Shown: positions 35,751 to 46,213 of the stretch, one piece after another
Numbering within the stretch: position 1 is the first letter of the stretch
Layout: each line of letters opens with the position of its first letter
Assembly: GCA_025531455.1 (NCBI GenBank)
Contig: JAMYHL010000103.1
Coordinates: forward strand, 1-64,000
Length of the DNA stretch: 64,000 nucleotides
Reading direction: 5' to 3'
Origin: Apiotrichum sp. Y4204
Taxonomy: Eukaryota > Basidiomycota > Tremellomycetes > Trichosporonales > Trichosporonaceae
The notes under the pieces: generated by a model
The model's database searches: none
The model's input: only the letters and a program-made list of their open reading frames with translations
What the model was told of the DNA's origin: nothing
Program-made: the position numbers and the translations under genes

Positions 35751-36803
35751 CTACAACAAGAACTTGTCCCAATTCCGTTCAAGGATATGAACCGTCCCTT
35801 CCTGATCACCCCACACGTCCTCGACCTCCCACCCCTTCACTCTCGCAACCCACAGCACCGCAGCCCACACTCTCCGCTCCATCTGCTCCACATCGCCCGC
35901 ATCGCTCTCGACCAAAACTCTGTCGTCGGGAATGGACCGCACCGCGTCATCACCACGTTTGCGGCCCGCCGTAATCGCCACCGACGGCGAGAAGAAGAAA
36001 TTGCCCTTTTTCGCAAGGAAGGCCACCTCGTTCGGAGCGAGCGTGCAGCTGTGGATACAGACATGCGTCCGCGAAAAGCGCTTCCCGTGCGCTTTCATCG
36101 CCTCGGACAGGAGAGGGAGGACCGCACCGTGCGCGTGCATGCTTACGCTCACGCCCAGCTCCACCGCGAGGTCGATCTGCGCGCGCGCAATCGCGCTCTG
36201 GTGCGCCATGCATGTCTTGAACGGCGTTAGACCGCCAGAATCTCCACGGCTCCATGGAACCTTTGCGCCGCTATCGACCCCGATCTCGCCCACGATCGCC
36301 TTCCGTCCGCGTTTCCGAACCGCCGCGATGTTCTCTCGTATGCGTTCCAGGCGCGGGGCGAAGGGTTCCGGGTCCGGGAGGAGGGGAAGGAAATGCGCGA
36401 ATTTGTCCTCTTGTTCTGGTCGGGGAGAGAGAATGGAGCGGTAGTGCTCCTCCTTTGTTGTTTCGGAGAGCGTGAAGCGGTGGGCGAACCACGGGTGATA
36501 GCCTGTTGTCAGAACGGAAGCCCCATCTGACGCACCGAATGCTGGAATAACCCCCACGCCCGAGCTGGAGGGCCACGGCCTGTTCTCGGCAAGAGTCGCG
36601 ACCGCGTCCTGGTCATCCTGGGTCGCCATGGCCGCTAGCCCGCCAAGACGGATATCCTCGACGCCGTGGGTGCTGTCCGTCGGATGGCAGTGCGCGTCGG
36701 TCACTGGCGTTAGAACTGAGGATGAGGCGGCTTGCTTACGGTGCCTGAGGATGTCTGGTGAGGGGAGGGAGATGTTCTCCCATTCTGGAGCCGAGCTGGA
36801 CAT
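35751..36803 (-). CDS. TatD-family metal-dependent hydrolase (Scn1-like)
   Basis: Predicted TatD/amidohydrolase-fold enzyme, similar to fission-yeast Scn1-type proteins. 338 residues in two exons (36740-36803, 35751-36703). The intron of 36 nt (GTAAGC to GCCAG with CTAAC branch) has a length divisible by three and no stop, so the unspliced frame is open. Splicing gives RHLTDAHCHPTDS, the metal-binding HxH of the family. Other landmarks: TTGYHPWFAHRF, KAIVGEIGVDSG (metal Glu), SMHAHGAVLPLL, HVCIHSCTLAP (His) and LVESDAGD (Asp). ATG at 36803 is chosen because the longer frame upstream is not conserved-looking. A nuclease or peptide-related role is uncertain. Confidence 0.8.
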   Translation of the reverse strand: MSSSAPEWENISLPSPDILRHRKQAASSSVLTPVTDAHCHPTDSTHGVEDIRLGGLAAMATQDDQDAVATLAENRPWPSSSGVGVIPAFGASDGASVLTTGYHPWFAHRFTLSETTKEEHYRSILSPRPEQEDKFAHFLPLLPDPEPFAPRLERIRENIAAVRKRGRKAIVGEIGVDSGAKVPWSRGDSGGLTPFKTCMAHQSAIARAQIDLAVELGVSVSMHAHGAVLPLLSEAMKAHGKRFSRTHVCIHSCTLAPNEVAFLAKKGNFFFSPSVAITAGRKRGDDAVRSIPDDRVLVESDAGDVEQMERRVWAAVLWVARVKGWEVEDVWGDQEGTVHILERNWDKFLL

Positions 36804-37399
36804 TGTGTGAAGCGAAAAGCAGGGTGTAAGAGAGGTTGGGCAGAGTGGAGATGGACGCGATGGACAGAGGGAAGGTTGATGGAGGTGCAGAGTGGAGGTT
36901 GACCACAAGGTGGAGGTGTGAGGTCATCCACCACTGCTGCTGGAGCATATGGAGCTTCACAATGTGGTGGTACGCGACAAACATTCGGGGCAAGATATGC
37001 ATGTCACACCCAGTTGGCGCTTCTACTGGGTATACCAAGTACTGTATGTCACCCTAGATATCCAGGAGACGAGCTCTACGTCGGCGCGTAGGGAAGTGAC
37101 GGCAACAGCCCAAGTGATAGCGGTAGCAGGGGGTTGGATGGCCGCAAAGCGTTACGGCGACACAGAGGCAGTTGACAAAGATCCACGCGATTCTCGTCAC
37201 CGGCAGTGGCATGTTGTAGAGTGTCTTCCTTCTGTACCATACTCTTTCCTTTCTGTCGAGCTGCCGATTCTGCAATTCTGCAAACGACTCATATCAATGC
37301 ATCTTCTCTTCTTTCTCTTCTTCTCTTCTCCATTACCCATCCTCTTTCATCTCTCTTCTCATCATTGAAATATCAGCTCTCCCAGCAGCTATCAAAGCA
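36804..37399. promoter_or_regulatory. Divergent promoter region, TatD / Swi5
   Basis: 596 bp between two head-to-head start codons. A pyrimidine-rich tract (TTCTTCTCTTC-like) near 37300-37365 precedes the Swi5 ATG, typical of fungal leaders. No further element is named. Confidence 0.4.
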
Positions 37400-37919
37400 A
37401 TGACAATCACATCAAAAGTAAGCCAACCGGATCACCAAGAACGACTGTTCGGTAGATCCGGTCAACGGCTTCTAACACCCAGGACCATACCGAAAAGGCT
37501 GAGCAGACACAAACCGCGTCCGATGCGCGCGTCGCGGCCCTCGAGGCGGAAGTGGCCGCGCTGGAGGCTCAGCTGGGGTGAGTGGTCCTTTCCTCTCGAT
37601 GTCGATTCCGAATTGCTCTGGGTCTCTTCCATACTTGGTCTTCCTTCCCTTATCGGCTTCTTCTTTTCCCATCCACTTGGTCCTTCTTCTTTCATCCCGT
37701 TTCTCTGCTCACCGACAGCGATCGCGACGCCACAGCCATCGTGAACCGCCACATCCGCCTGCTGCACACCTACAACGAGATCAAGGACGGCGCGCAGGCC
37801 CTCATCGGCCGCGTTAGCTTATCCGCTGTGTGGCCACTAGCTGACGGCAGTACGCGCTCGCCACTGGATCGACGGTCACGCGTGTGCACCGCGAGATGGG
37901 GCTTAGTCTGACTGAGTGA
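37400..37919 (+). CDS. SWI5: Swi5/Sae3 family recombination mediator
   Basis: A small partner (with Sfr1/Mei5) of Rad51/Dmc1 that helps strand exchange in recombination repair and meiosis; nuclear. 91 residues in four exons (37400-37417, 37483-37577, 37719-37812, 37851-37919), phases consistent. Exon 1 codes only six residues. Residues 12-40 form a coiled coil (ARVAALEAEVAALEAQLG). The conserved Swi5 core follows: IVNRHIRLLHTYNEIKDGAQ, then ALIGRYALATGSTVTRVHRE. Length fits the family (80-100). The gene is broken into pieces too short to stand out as open frames, so it is easily missed. Confidence 0.88.
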
Positions 37920-38109
37920 TTGTGAGCTGGACGGATTGAGAGAGCTCGCTGATTCCAACAGGTGTGGTCCCAATCGTAGCTATTCATAAGTAGAGCAACG
38001 ACCTGTCAGCCATTGTAGACCACCTTTGTATAGTACACCACGCGCTGAATCAGGGTCATATACACTGTCAGTCCAAACGGGACCATGCATTCAAAGTACA
38101 CTCAACCCT

Positions 38110-39103
38110 TCATCCAACCTTCTTGAGCCTTGCAAACCTTGCCGCGAGGTCGTCGTCCTCGGTCGGCTTCTTGACCACAATCGTGCGCGGGGCGGCAGAA
38201 ACAGGTGCGGGGGAAGGCGAAGTCGACGCGCGCTTCTCATCCCCCTCGACAGCGAGCGCAATCGCCTCCTTCACACCCCCCTCGCCGCCACTCCCGCTTC
38301 CCTCATCCTTCTCCTCCCCTTCTCCCGCTTCGACTTCGGCCTCAATCTCCGCCGCAGTTTGGTATGGCACACCATAGCCCTTTGCTATTTCCGCAAGGTA
38401 CGCGTCGACGAGCGCTGCGGGGGGACGGTACACTGCGAGTTTGGAGAGGATGCGCGGCGGGACGGACGCGGGCGGCGGGTCGGACGGCTGGAGGGAGAGC
38501 GCAAAGTTGCGGCCATACTAGATAGAGTAAGCAATTGCGGAGAAAAAGCAGGAATAGCGGGCCACCGTCGGGCTGGGTACGCTCGCGGCGCACTGCACCC
38601 ACCTTGTGCATCAGGATCTCGCGCAGCACATGCAGTTCCTTGAGCTCGGTGCGCGGGGCGGCGTATACGATCGCACACACCGCGTCGGCAATGCTCGACT
38701 CGGGCTTCTCGCTATTGCCACTGCCGCTGCCATCAGCTATATCCCCGGAGTCGACATACAAGGGGGGCGCGTCGAGGAGGCCAAAGCGCGCCTGCAGCAT
38801 CTCGAGGTAGAGCTGGCGTGAGCAGCGATAAATCCCCCGGTCGTACCTCGAGCAGCTCGAGCAACTCCACATAGATATCGTCCTGGATCAACCCCTCGAC
38901 GCGCAGCTTGGCGGTCTCGACGCGCCCCTTCTGTAACAGGTCGGCAATGTCGCGCCGCGCCTTCTTGGCCAGCGCGAGCTTCTTCTCCTGCAGCGTGCGC
39001 AGGCGCTGGATCGAGAGCTTGATTTGAACCTGTGGGTGAGCAACGGTCAGCCCCCGAGCTCGATGGTACGCACTTTTGTCCGCGCCGGGTTCCAGGGTAT
39101 CAT
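38110..39103 (-). CDS. IST1: IST1-like regulator of Vps4 (ESCRT-III associated)
   Basis: An ESCRT-III-like protein controlling Vps4 ATPase in multivesicular body sorting and membrane scission; cytosol/endosome. About 270 residues in four exons. The IST1 domain runs from the start MIPWNPARTKVQIKLSIQRL through QEKKLALAKKARRDIADLLQ, KLRVEGLIQDDIYVELLELL, ADAVCAIVYAAPRTELKEL, REILMHKYGRNFALSLQ, and PPRILSKLAVYRPPAALVD to YLAEIAKGYGVPYQ. The C-terminal part is acidic/Ser-rich and ends in DDLAARFARLKKVG, a likely MIM-type helix for the Vps4 MIT domain. The start is fixed by the conserved helix 1. Confidence 0.9.
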
Positions 39104-39338
39104 CGTGAGTGGATGGGGGTGAGGATGTGGGTTGGAGCTTGGAGAGCTCGATACATCGATGGACAGCAGCCCCCAACCGGTGGCGGCTGAGGAACCAAGC
39201 AGCGGCAAATGTCGTCACACGACGCAAGAGGTGGGACGGAACCAAAATGTCCGTCTCCAGCGTCCGAATTCAGGTCCGAACAACGGACTCGAGTTCGCTA
39301 CCATTCGCACCTTGCTCACCATCACACCTCCCATCACC

Positions 39339-39979
39339 ATGCAGAAGCCGACGACACACGTGTACCGCTCCCTCCTGCGCGAGCTGCGTCTCGGGGTAAG
39401 TTTGAAGGGCGAGACGGAGCGAAGAATGGGGGCGAGCTGTGACTGGGCAGACGCGAGCTCAGCCCACCTCTCGCCGTGATCGGTAATCTCCTCCCCCGAG
39501 CTCCGAGATGTTCTTCTGATCATCGCTGACATTGCAGTCCCCGAAACCCCGCGCGACGCGCAACCCGCTGGTGCAGAAGGAGCTGCGATCATTGATCGAC
39601 GAGGCGGTGAAGAAGCCACAGCCCCAGCTCGTCGACCGCGCGATCATGGAGGCCCGGGATTTCCTGCGGGCTGCAAGGATACATGCTGTGAGTGGAGCGA
39701 GGGCAGAGGGCGGGAGGGATGAGGTGTAAAGGGGAGGGGTGTGCAGTGTCCCGTCGCTGGTGGGCGGGGTTGGGCGGTGTTCGGAACGAGTCCTCAAGGC
39801 AGAAACGGTATCTGAACGACGGCGAACCAGAACATGCATTCCAGCTCGACTAACACCAACAGGAGCTTGTCAAACGGTACAACCCGACAATCGGCATGTC
39901 TGAGGCGGAGCGCATCAATGCGTCTGCGCGCCGCGTCGGCCTCGACACGCCGATCGAGTACAAGAAGGAAGGAGAGTAG
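39339..39979 (+). CDS. FMC1: FMC1-type ATP synthase assembly factor (LYR-like)
   Basis: A small mitochondrial matrix protein needed for assembly or stability of the F1 ATP synthase through Atp12. 107 residues in three exons. The N-terminus carries an LYR-like motif (HVYRSLLRELRLG). The second exon has NPLVQKELRSLIDEAVKK and ARDFLRAARIHA. The third has ELVKRYNPTIGMSEAERINA and ARRVGLDTPIEYKKEGE, the FMC1 signature C-terminus. It lies 235 bp from the divergent IST1 start. No presequence is obvious, as is usual for LYR proteins. Confidence 0.82.
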
Positions 39980-40443
39980 AGAGTGGAAGCGAGGGAGGTG
40001 GTGGAGTGGCGGCCGGCGCGTCGGCAGAGTACGAGCCATAGAGTGTGCACATGCATACAAACAATATACCCCATCCACTGCGATCTGCTCCGTTGCGCCG
40101 CCCCGCGCCGCGCCGAGCCCCGAGTGACGAGCACAACCTACCGCGCACCGAGCGCCGCGTGCATTCGACTTGTCCATGATTCGCTAAGTCATCTCGTGTT
40201 TCGCGCCATGTCCGGTGTCATCGGTGGCGACCGCCGCGCTCCGACGAGATCGGACATGCTGTCACACAAAAAAAAAAAAGTCTGAAAAATCTGCCCCGAA
40301 TAGACCGCGTACTCCGTCACTGCGACTAGCGTCACTTCTTATCTCAGACATCTATCTTTTCGTCTTCTGTCTCTGCATCTCTGCGTCTCTGCTCGCTCTT
40401 TTTGATCGTTAATCGTTGATCCCCCCGCATTCACTCGCCCGCC
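39980..40443. other. Intergenic
   Basis: 464 bp. It contains a 12-nt A run near 40268-40279 and a TCT-rich leader before the next ATG. No gene. Confidence 0.4.
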
Positions 40444-41481
40444 ATGCCTCAGATGTACGTCCCCAGACCCATCCGGCGCTGACCACAGGCTCCGCCTGTC
40501 GTACAACGACGTGCACAAGGCCATCAAGGCCTCCGCACCCCGCATCATGGAGGAGTTTGGTGAGTTGGCCCCGGCGGGATGCCAGCGAGTGCCGAGGGCG
40601 CGAGGAACGGCATGGTCGATGCGGTGGGGAATGCAGGGCGTGGATGTGTGTGCGGCTGGCGTCGCGATGGCTGATGTGATGTGATGTGCGATGGCGCGCA
40701 CCAGTTGCGGCCCAGTATCGCCGTCCCGAAGCCAGTCGTGTGCCGCGCGATATCAGCGGCATCCACTCTTGCCCCATGTTTTCCATTCCCACCGTCATCC
40801 CTCGTTATCCCCTCTGACCCCAGCTCCCAACCTCTTCATCGCGATCGGCGGCGGCGGCTTCATCCCGGCGCGCATCCTGCGCAGCTTCTGCAAGGCCGAG
40901 GAGAACGGCAAGAAGCGCAACATCCCGATCCAGGCCGTCGGTCTGACGCTGTACGAGTCGCTCGGTGGTGTGAGTAAACGGATCCAAGTCCACTCAACCT
41001 ATACTGACTTGCAGATTGAGGAGGTCTGCGGCACCGAGGTTGTGCGCACGCAGTGGATCGACTTTTCGACGCTCGGCACAAAGCTCGCGCACGGCGGGCT
41101 CCTCGGCCGCCGTATCCTGATTGTCGACGAGGTCGACGACACCCGCACGACGCTCGTGTACACCATCCGCGAGCTGCAGAAGGACATTGCCAAGCAGCTC
41201 GAGGCCGTCGAGGACCCCGCCGAGCGTGAGCGCCTCCGCGAATCCACCAAGCTTGCCATTTTCGTCGTCCACAACAAGTGAGTAACACTCACAGACTTCC
41301 AAGCTTCCAGCATTTGTAAAGCTCACACAACAGGCTCAAGCCCAAGGCTGGCGACATCCCGGCGGACGTAAAATACTTTTCGGCGGTCGACACGCCTGAT
41401 GTCTGGCTCGCCTACCCCTGGGAGTGCGAGGGCGACATTGACGAGCACGACGCGCTGCGCGTCGACAACCCCAAGCCGTGA
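40444..41481 (+). CDS. XPT1: Xanthine/hypoxanthine phosphoribosyltransferase
   Basis: Purine salvage enzyme converting xanthine, guanine or hypoxanthine with PRPP to the nucleotide. About 210 residues in five exons; the first exon is just 11 nt (MPQM junction). Landmarks: RLSYNDVHKAIKASAPRIME, IAIGGGGFIPARILRSF, and the PRPP-binding loop RRILIVDEVDDTRTTL with the acidic pair. C-terminal YFSAVDTPDVWLAYPWE resembles yeast Xpt1/Hpt1. Exon joins at 40491/40560s, around 40973/41015 and 41278/41335 keep frame. Substrate preference (xanthine versus hypoxanthine) is not resolvable by eye. Confidence 0.88.
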
Positions 41482-41915
41482 GCCGCCGAGCGGTAGGCGA
41501 GGATTCGCATGTGGAGCGTCCTGTGGGCGCTGCACACTTTCATTATCATTGGTCCCCTTGGGCCACTGTTGCATGTATGGATAGATTTAGATGCGGCGAG
41601 GTGCAGGATGGCCGGTGTTGGGTTGGGAGGGGCACACGATCACTCACATGTGCATAGGTTGGACTCGGGAGCTCGTTGACTAAACTGAGGCTGGCGGGTG
41701 CGAGTATACACTCCTCCATCAGAGCCTACCAATCATCATCTTTGACCGCTGTTACAGAAATTCGACTAATCCATATCCCATCTGCAGTTCTTATCCGCCG
41801 ACTACTACACTTGTTCCACATTGAAGGAGCCGTCTCTCGCTGAACACACGGCCCTTGGCTGATGCAACTAATGCCCTGCACAAGTAATCTACAATCTATA
41901 TACACGTCTATGGAA
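41482..41915. other. Convergent intergenic gap
   Basis: 434 bp between the stops of XPT1 and TPT1; only 3' flank sequence. Confidence 0.45.
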
Positions 41916-42888
41916 CTACTCCTCGTCCTCGGCCAGCTCGCGCTCAACCTCCTTCCCGTTCTCCCAAACAAGCACGCGACGTCCCTTGTCGACGCGCACG
42001 GCTCGCGCCCACAGCTCCGGGCGCACCCTGCCATCCGCGTCGCCGGGGGTGAGGACCACACCGTTCGCGGACGTGTACACTGGCACGCCCGCGGCGAGGA
42101 GAGCGGGAAGAGAGAGGAAAATAAGGAGCGTCGAGTTTGGACGGGGCGCTACTGTCAGTCTAGCATTGGATATGTATCTCACTGATGCGGTGGTCACGGA
42201 GAGCCGGGGCGAGGTGCACGTGCTGCCTCTGCATGCGCGACAGTCCGTCCGTTTCTGGCGTCAGCACAAACTTTGATAATCTACGCACTCAGCACATCCC
42301 ACAGCTTCCACTGCGTGCCGTGCACCAGCATTCCGGCGCGCGCGCGCCCGTCCTCGTCGTCAGCCACGGGGACAAGAAGCATAGTCTCATCAACCTTGAG
42401 CGTGTGGCCCTGCGACGCGCGGATGTACCACTCGCCCTTCTCGGGTGTTGTCCCCGCCTCGGGAGGGTCGAGGACCACAAATGCAAGTTCCTCCCATTTC
42501 GGCCCTGCGGGCTCTGGAACAGGGTCGGGGATCGCCACAGCCGCGAGCTGCTCTCCGAGTGCGTCGACGGGTTTCGGCGCCTTCTTCTTCGGCGCCTTTT
42601 GCTTTTTCGGCTTCGGCGGCGAGGGATCGTACCCAAACACCAGCTCAAAGCGCTTCTTGGCATTCTCCTCCACGAGGCGGAAGACCGTCGCCTCGTCCAC
42701 GGCCTTCATCTTTGGGCGGGCGAGCTGCCGTCAGAACGGAGAACAAACAAAAGGGTACGCACGACATCACTCAGGCGGATGAGGCCGTCGGCGCGCATGT
42801 GCAGGCCCTCCTTCTCGGCGCCGTGGCGCAGAATGTAGGAGAGCGTTTTGGACGCGGCGACGTCGGGGCTGTCGTTTGGGCGCGGCAT
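41916..42888 (-). CDS. TPT1: tRNA 2'-phosphotransferase
   Basis: Removes the 2'-phosphate left at the splice junction after tRNA ligation, using NAD+; essential last step of fungal tRNA splicing. About 290 residues in three or four exons. Landmarks: SKTLSYILRHGAEKEGLHMR, ADGLIRLSDV, the NAD-contacting RASQGHTLKVDETML, MLVHGTQWKLWDVL, LSRMQRQHVHLAPAL and PVYTSANGVVLTPGD. The start is ATG 42888 (MPRPNDSP). It is odd in having a Lys/Pro-rich insertion of roughly 60-70 residues (KPKKQKAPKKKAPKP onwards) between the ELVF strand and the catalytic RASQGHT strand, where most homologs have a short loop. Confidence 0.9.
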
Positions 42889-43252
42889 TGGGAGTGGCAA
42901 TTCGAGGTGGCAAAAGAAATGTAAGATTGACAGAGTTGGAAGTTTGGGAGAGAGATTGACGAAAAATCCAAGTAAACATCGTGTGGGCCCCCCCAGGACG
43001 ATTGCACAAAGAAAGGAGGATTACAAACCTGGGCTAATTAGAGGTTGGAGGTTTGTTAGTGGGGCCACGTAAACACTACAACATTTGATTCCGCTAATAC
43101 CTGCCATTTCTCTGTTCCCCCCCTGATGCGGTTCTCTTTTGTGTTCCAATCATCACACTCTCGCTCTCTCGCTGCTCTCGACATCAAAACCACTCTCATC
43201 ACCATCAACTCCTCTCCATCTCCACCTCCATCCCATCCACCCTTGGCCCGAA
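42889..43252. promoter_or_regulatory. Divergent promoter region, TPT1 / FIP1
   Basis: 364 bp between two head-to-head RNA-processing genes. A CT-rich leader precedes the FIP1 ATG. No specific element recognised. Confidence 0.4.
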
Positions 43253-45796
43253 ATGGATATGGACGACGATGACGCGTTTCTCTACGGCGAGCAGTCCCCG
43301 CCGCCGGAGGAGAAGAAGGTCGAGGACGTCGCTGGGAAGGATGCAGCTTGTGAGTGTGGGTAGACTGATCGCGGCTTCACTTTCGCGCCGTCAGTGGCAG
43401 CGTGTCTTTGTCCTTTTACCGTCGTGCACTTGGAAGCACCCATAATATGAGATTTGTTTGGCGTTAATTGCGAACTGTGGGGTCTACGTGTTTCCACTGC
43501 GGCGGTTGGGAGCGCAGATTGTCGAGAGTGGAGGAAGCAATGTCGGAAACGGGACGTGACTGAGACCGTCTCCGGATCACTATCAACCTCGGGATCGTAC
43601 TGACAGCAGCGAACAAAAACCTGAGCGCGTCTATGGCTGCGTGAGTTATTCGATCTTGTGGTTCAGTTCTCAGGCCTAACCCCAGCTCGCTCGCAGCGTA
43701 CGGCATCGACCCGTCCACAGCCGTCGCTGAGGAGCCGCTCGAGGACGGCGGCGTGGAGGAGGAAGATGAGGATGACAGCGACGACGACTCGGATGATGAC
43801 ATTAAGCTTGTCATGACTTCTGGCCCCCAGCGCATCCTTGACCTCCGGTGAGTGATGCTCTTGTCTCTTTTTGCTCACATGGAAGGAAACCGCAGCCGCC
43901 CCAGACATCCAACGTCATTGGCATTGGCAAGTGGGCACACACGGCCACCACCAATGCCCCTCCGGTAGTGTCGCCGAGCACACAGCGCACGGCGCCGAAG
44001 CGTGAGTGAAGTGACGCAGCTCAGACTTATCCCAGCCGCACCGACTCCAGACGCGTTGACGGACTACACGCCTGCCCCGCGCCCCGGCACCGCAGCAGCT
44101 GCGGCCGCGACTCCACAGCAAGCCGTGACGCCAGTCCCCGCCGCGCAGGACTCCACACCGGTGCAGCCTGCACCTGGTAACGGTCCGCCGCCGACCGTCG
44201 CGCTCCCGCACTCCAACCTTCCCCCACAGACCGGCCCCGCCTCGGATCCCAAAATCGACCCGACCCAGCCGACTGGTATCATCCCGTCCACTGGCACGTC
44301 CGTGTACGACGTCGACATTGCGCAATTTGAAGGATCGGGCCAGATGTGGCGCCGCCCAGGAAGTGACATCTCGGACTGGTTCAACTATGGCTTCGACGAG
44401 GTCACGTACCCCAAGTTCCTCCGCTACAGGCAAGAGATGGAGCAGGGCAGGTTGGCACTTGTGAGTGTTGCTGCTGGGTGCTGCATTCATCGAGCATATG
44501 ACTCGCTCTCCACATCCTCCAGCGATAAGGAACGCTTTCTGCCCAGTTGGGCTTCCCCTTTTGACGCTATACACACTGTACATAGGCGCCCAAGGCTTCA
44601 CACACGATTTGCCGTTCAAGTCGACAGATTTACTGACACCAGGCTAACATGGCGCCCATGTCGAACATGACGCCTGAGGTGGCCAACATGCTTCATCTCC
44701 CGACCCCGGCCAACCCGCAGATGCAGCAGATGCAGATGCAGCAGCAAATGCAGCAAATGCAACAGCAGATGATGGCCATGGGCGGCATGGATCCGTCCGT
44801 CATGTTTGCCATGCAGAACCAGGGCATGCCGGGTATGGGCATGATGGGTGGAATGATGCCGGGCAACGAAGGGCAGGGCGATGAGGAGGGCGCTGTGTCG
44901 TCTGACAACGGAGGGGTGAGTGCAGTGTGCAACTGGGTAGAGAATACATTGCTGACTCTTAGAATGGTACGGAGACGGCCACTCCGCAGCCGCAGGCACA
45001 GACACCGAACGCTGCTGCTCGTGGGCAGACGGCGCCGGCACGCGGCGGTGCCGCAGTGGGTCGAGGCATGGGGATGCCGCTGCGTGGCCGCGGGGCTGCG
45101 CCACTAGGACCACGCGGAGCTGTGGTGGGAAACGTACCGAAGGGCCCGAAAGCCGGGCGATTCAAGGACAAGGATCGCGTGCACGAGACGGCTGCTGCCG
45201 CGGCCTCCACCTCTCTCGACTACGGCGACACTGCGTCCGCGCCAGGATCACGCGACGGCACACCCGAGGTGCGATCCCGCGAACGCGAGCGTGACCGGTA
45301 CGGCGACCGCGAGGACCGGTACGGGGAGCGTGAGCGCGAACGGGAGAGCGACCGGTATGGTGAGCGTGAGGAGCGCGACCGCTATGGGGACCGCACTGAG
45401 CGCCGCGATCGTGAACGTGAGCGCTCGACGCGTCGCGACAATGACGAAGAGGGCGAGTACGATGAGCGCGCAGGCGAGCGCAGCGATCGGTATGGCGAGC
45501 GCGAGCGCGAGAGTGACCGGTACGGCGATCGTGAGCGTGAGCGCGAAAACGACCGGTACGGTGAGCGTGAGACGCGCCGCACGTCTGCACGCCGCGCGGA
45601 GCGCACCGAGCGCACTGAGCGTGCCGAGCGCGCCGAGCGTGGTGAGCGCCAGGAGTCGGGCTCGGGCACCCCCGCTGGCGGTCTTGGGCCGGACGGGTGG
45701 GAGAGTGGTGAGGAGGACGACCGGCGGAGGCGGAAGCGCAGCCGCAGCGTCGAGGAGGAGGCGCCTCGGCGGAGCACGCGCGCGAAGCGGAGGTAG
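43253..45796 (+). CDS. FIP1: Fip1-type pre-mRNA 3'-end processing factor
   Basis: A component of the cleavage and polyadenylation factor that bridges poly(A) polymerase to the machinery; nuclear. About 645 residues in seven or more exons. The N-terminus is acidic (MDMDDDDAF; later EEEDEDDSDDDSDDD). The Fip1 motif is intact: YDVDIAQFEGSGQMWRRPGS then DISDWFNYGFDEVTYPKFLR. A Met/Gln-rich stretch (MQQMQMQQQMQQMQQQMMAM) and Gly/Arg patches follow. The C-terminus, about 170 residues, is Arg-Glu/Arg-Asp repeats (RERERDRYGDREDRYGERE), like metazoan FIP1L1 and unlike short yeast Fip1. One intron ends with AAG near 43885, required to hold the frame into PPQTSNVIGIGKWAH. Confidence 0.9.
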
Positions 45797-46213
45797 TTGA
45801 GGGCAGTATGATCTGATGCATGGAGTGCCACGTACGTTTCCTCTGGGCGAAACAGCAGTCGGCGTCCCATGCCGTTGGTTTGGGCGCCGTCCCTCGCACG
45901 CGTTGACAGCTGCTTTGTGCGGTATAGGTCACATGGATAGTCTGGTTTGTAGAAGATGAAGGATCCACTGATTTCGAGTTATATCTCATTGGGATACTGA
46001 TCTCGAAGACGTGCACCTCTATGCATACTGACCACAACATCGAGTTTCAAACAGCCAGTACCCTGCTGAGGTGCCACCGTGATGAGCATATCTTGGGGGA
46101 CCGTTGACGTCGAGCACAGTACCTAGTCCTCGAGGTGGAGGTCAACCAGCAAAACAAATACAGAACGTGCAAACCAACTCATCTTCGCATCGCATCACAC
46201 ATCCATATCTACA
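45797..46213. other. Intergenic
   Basis: 417 bp between two plus-strand genes; no feature beyond flanking sequence. Confidence 0.4.
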
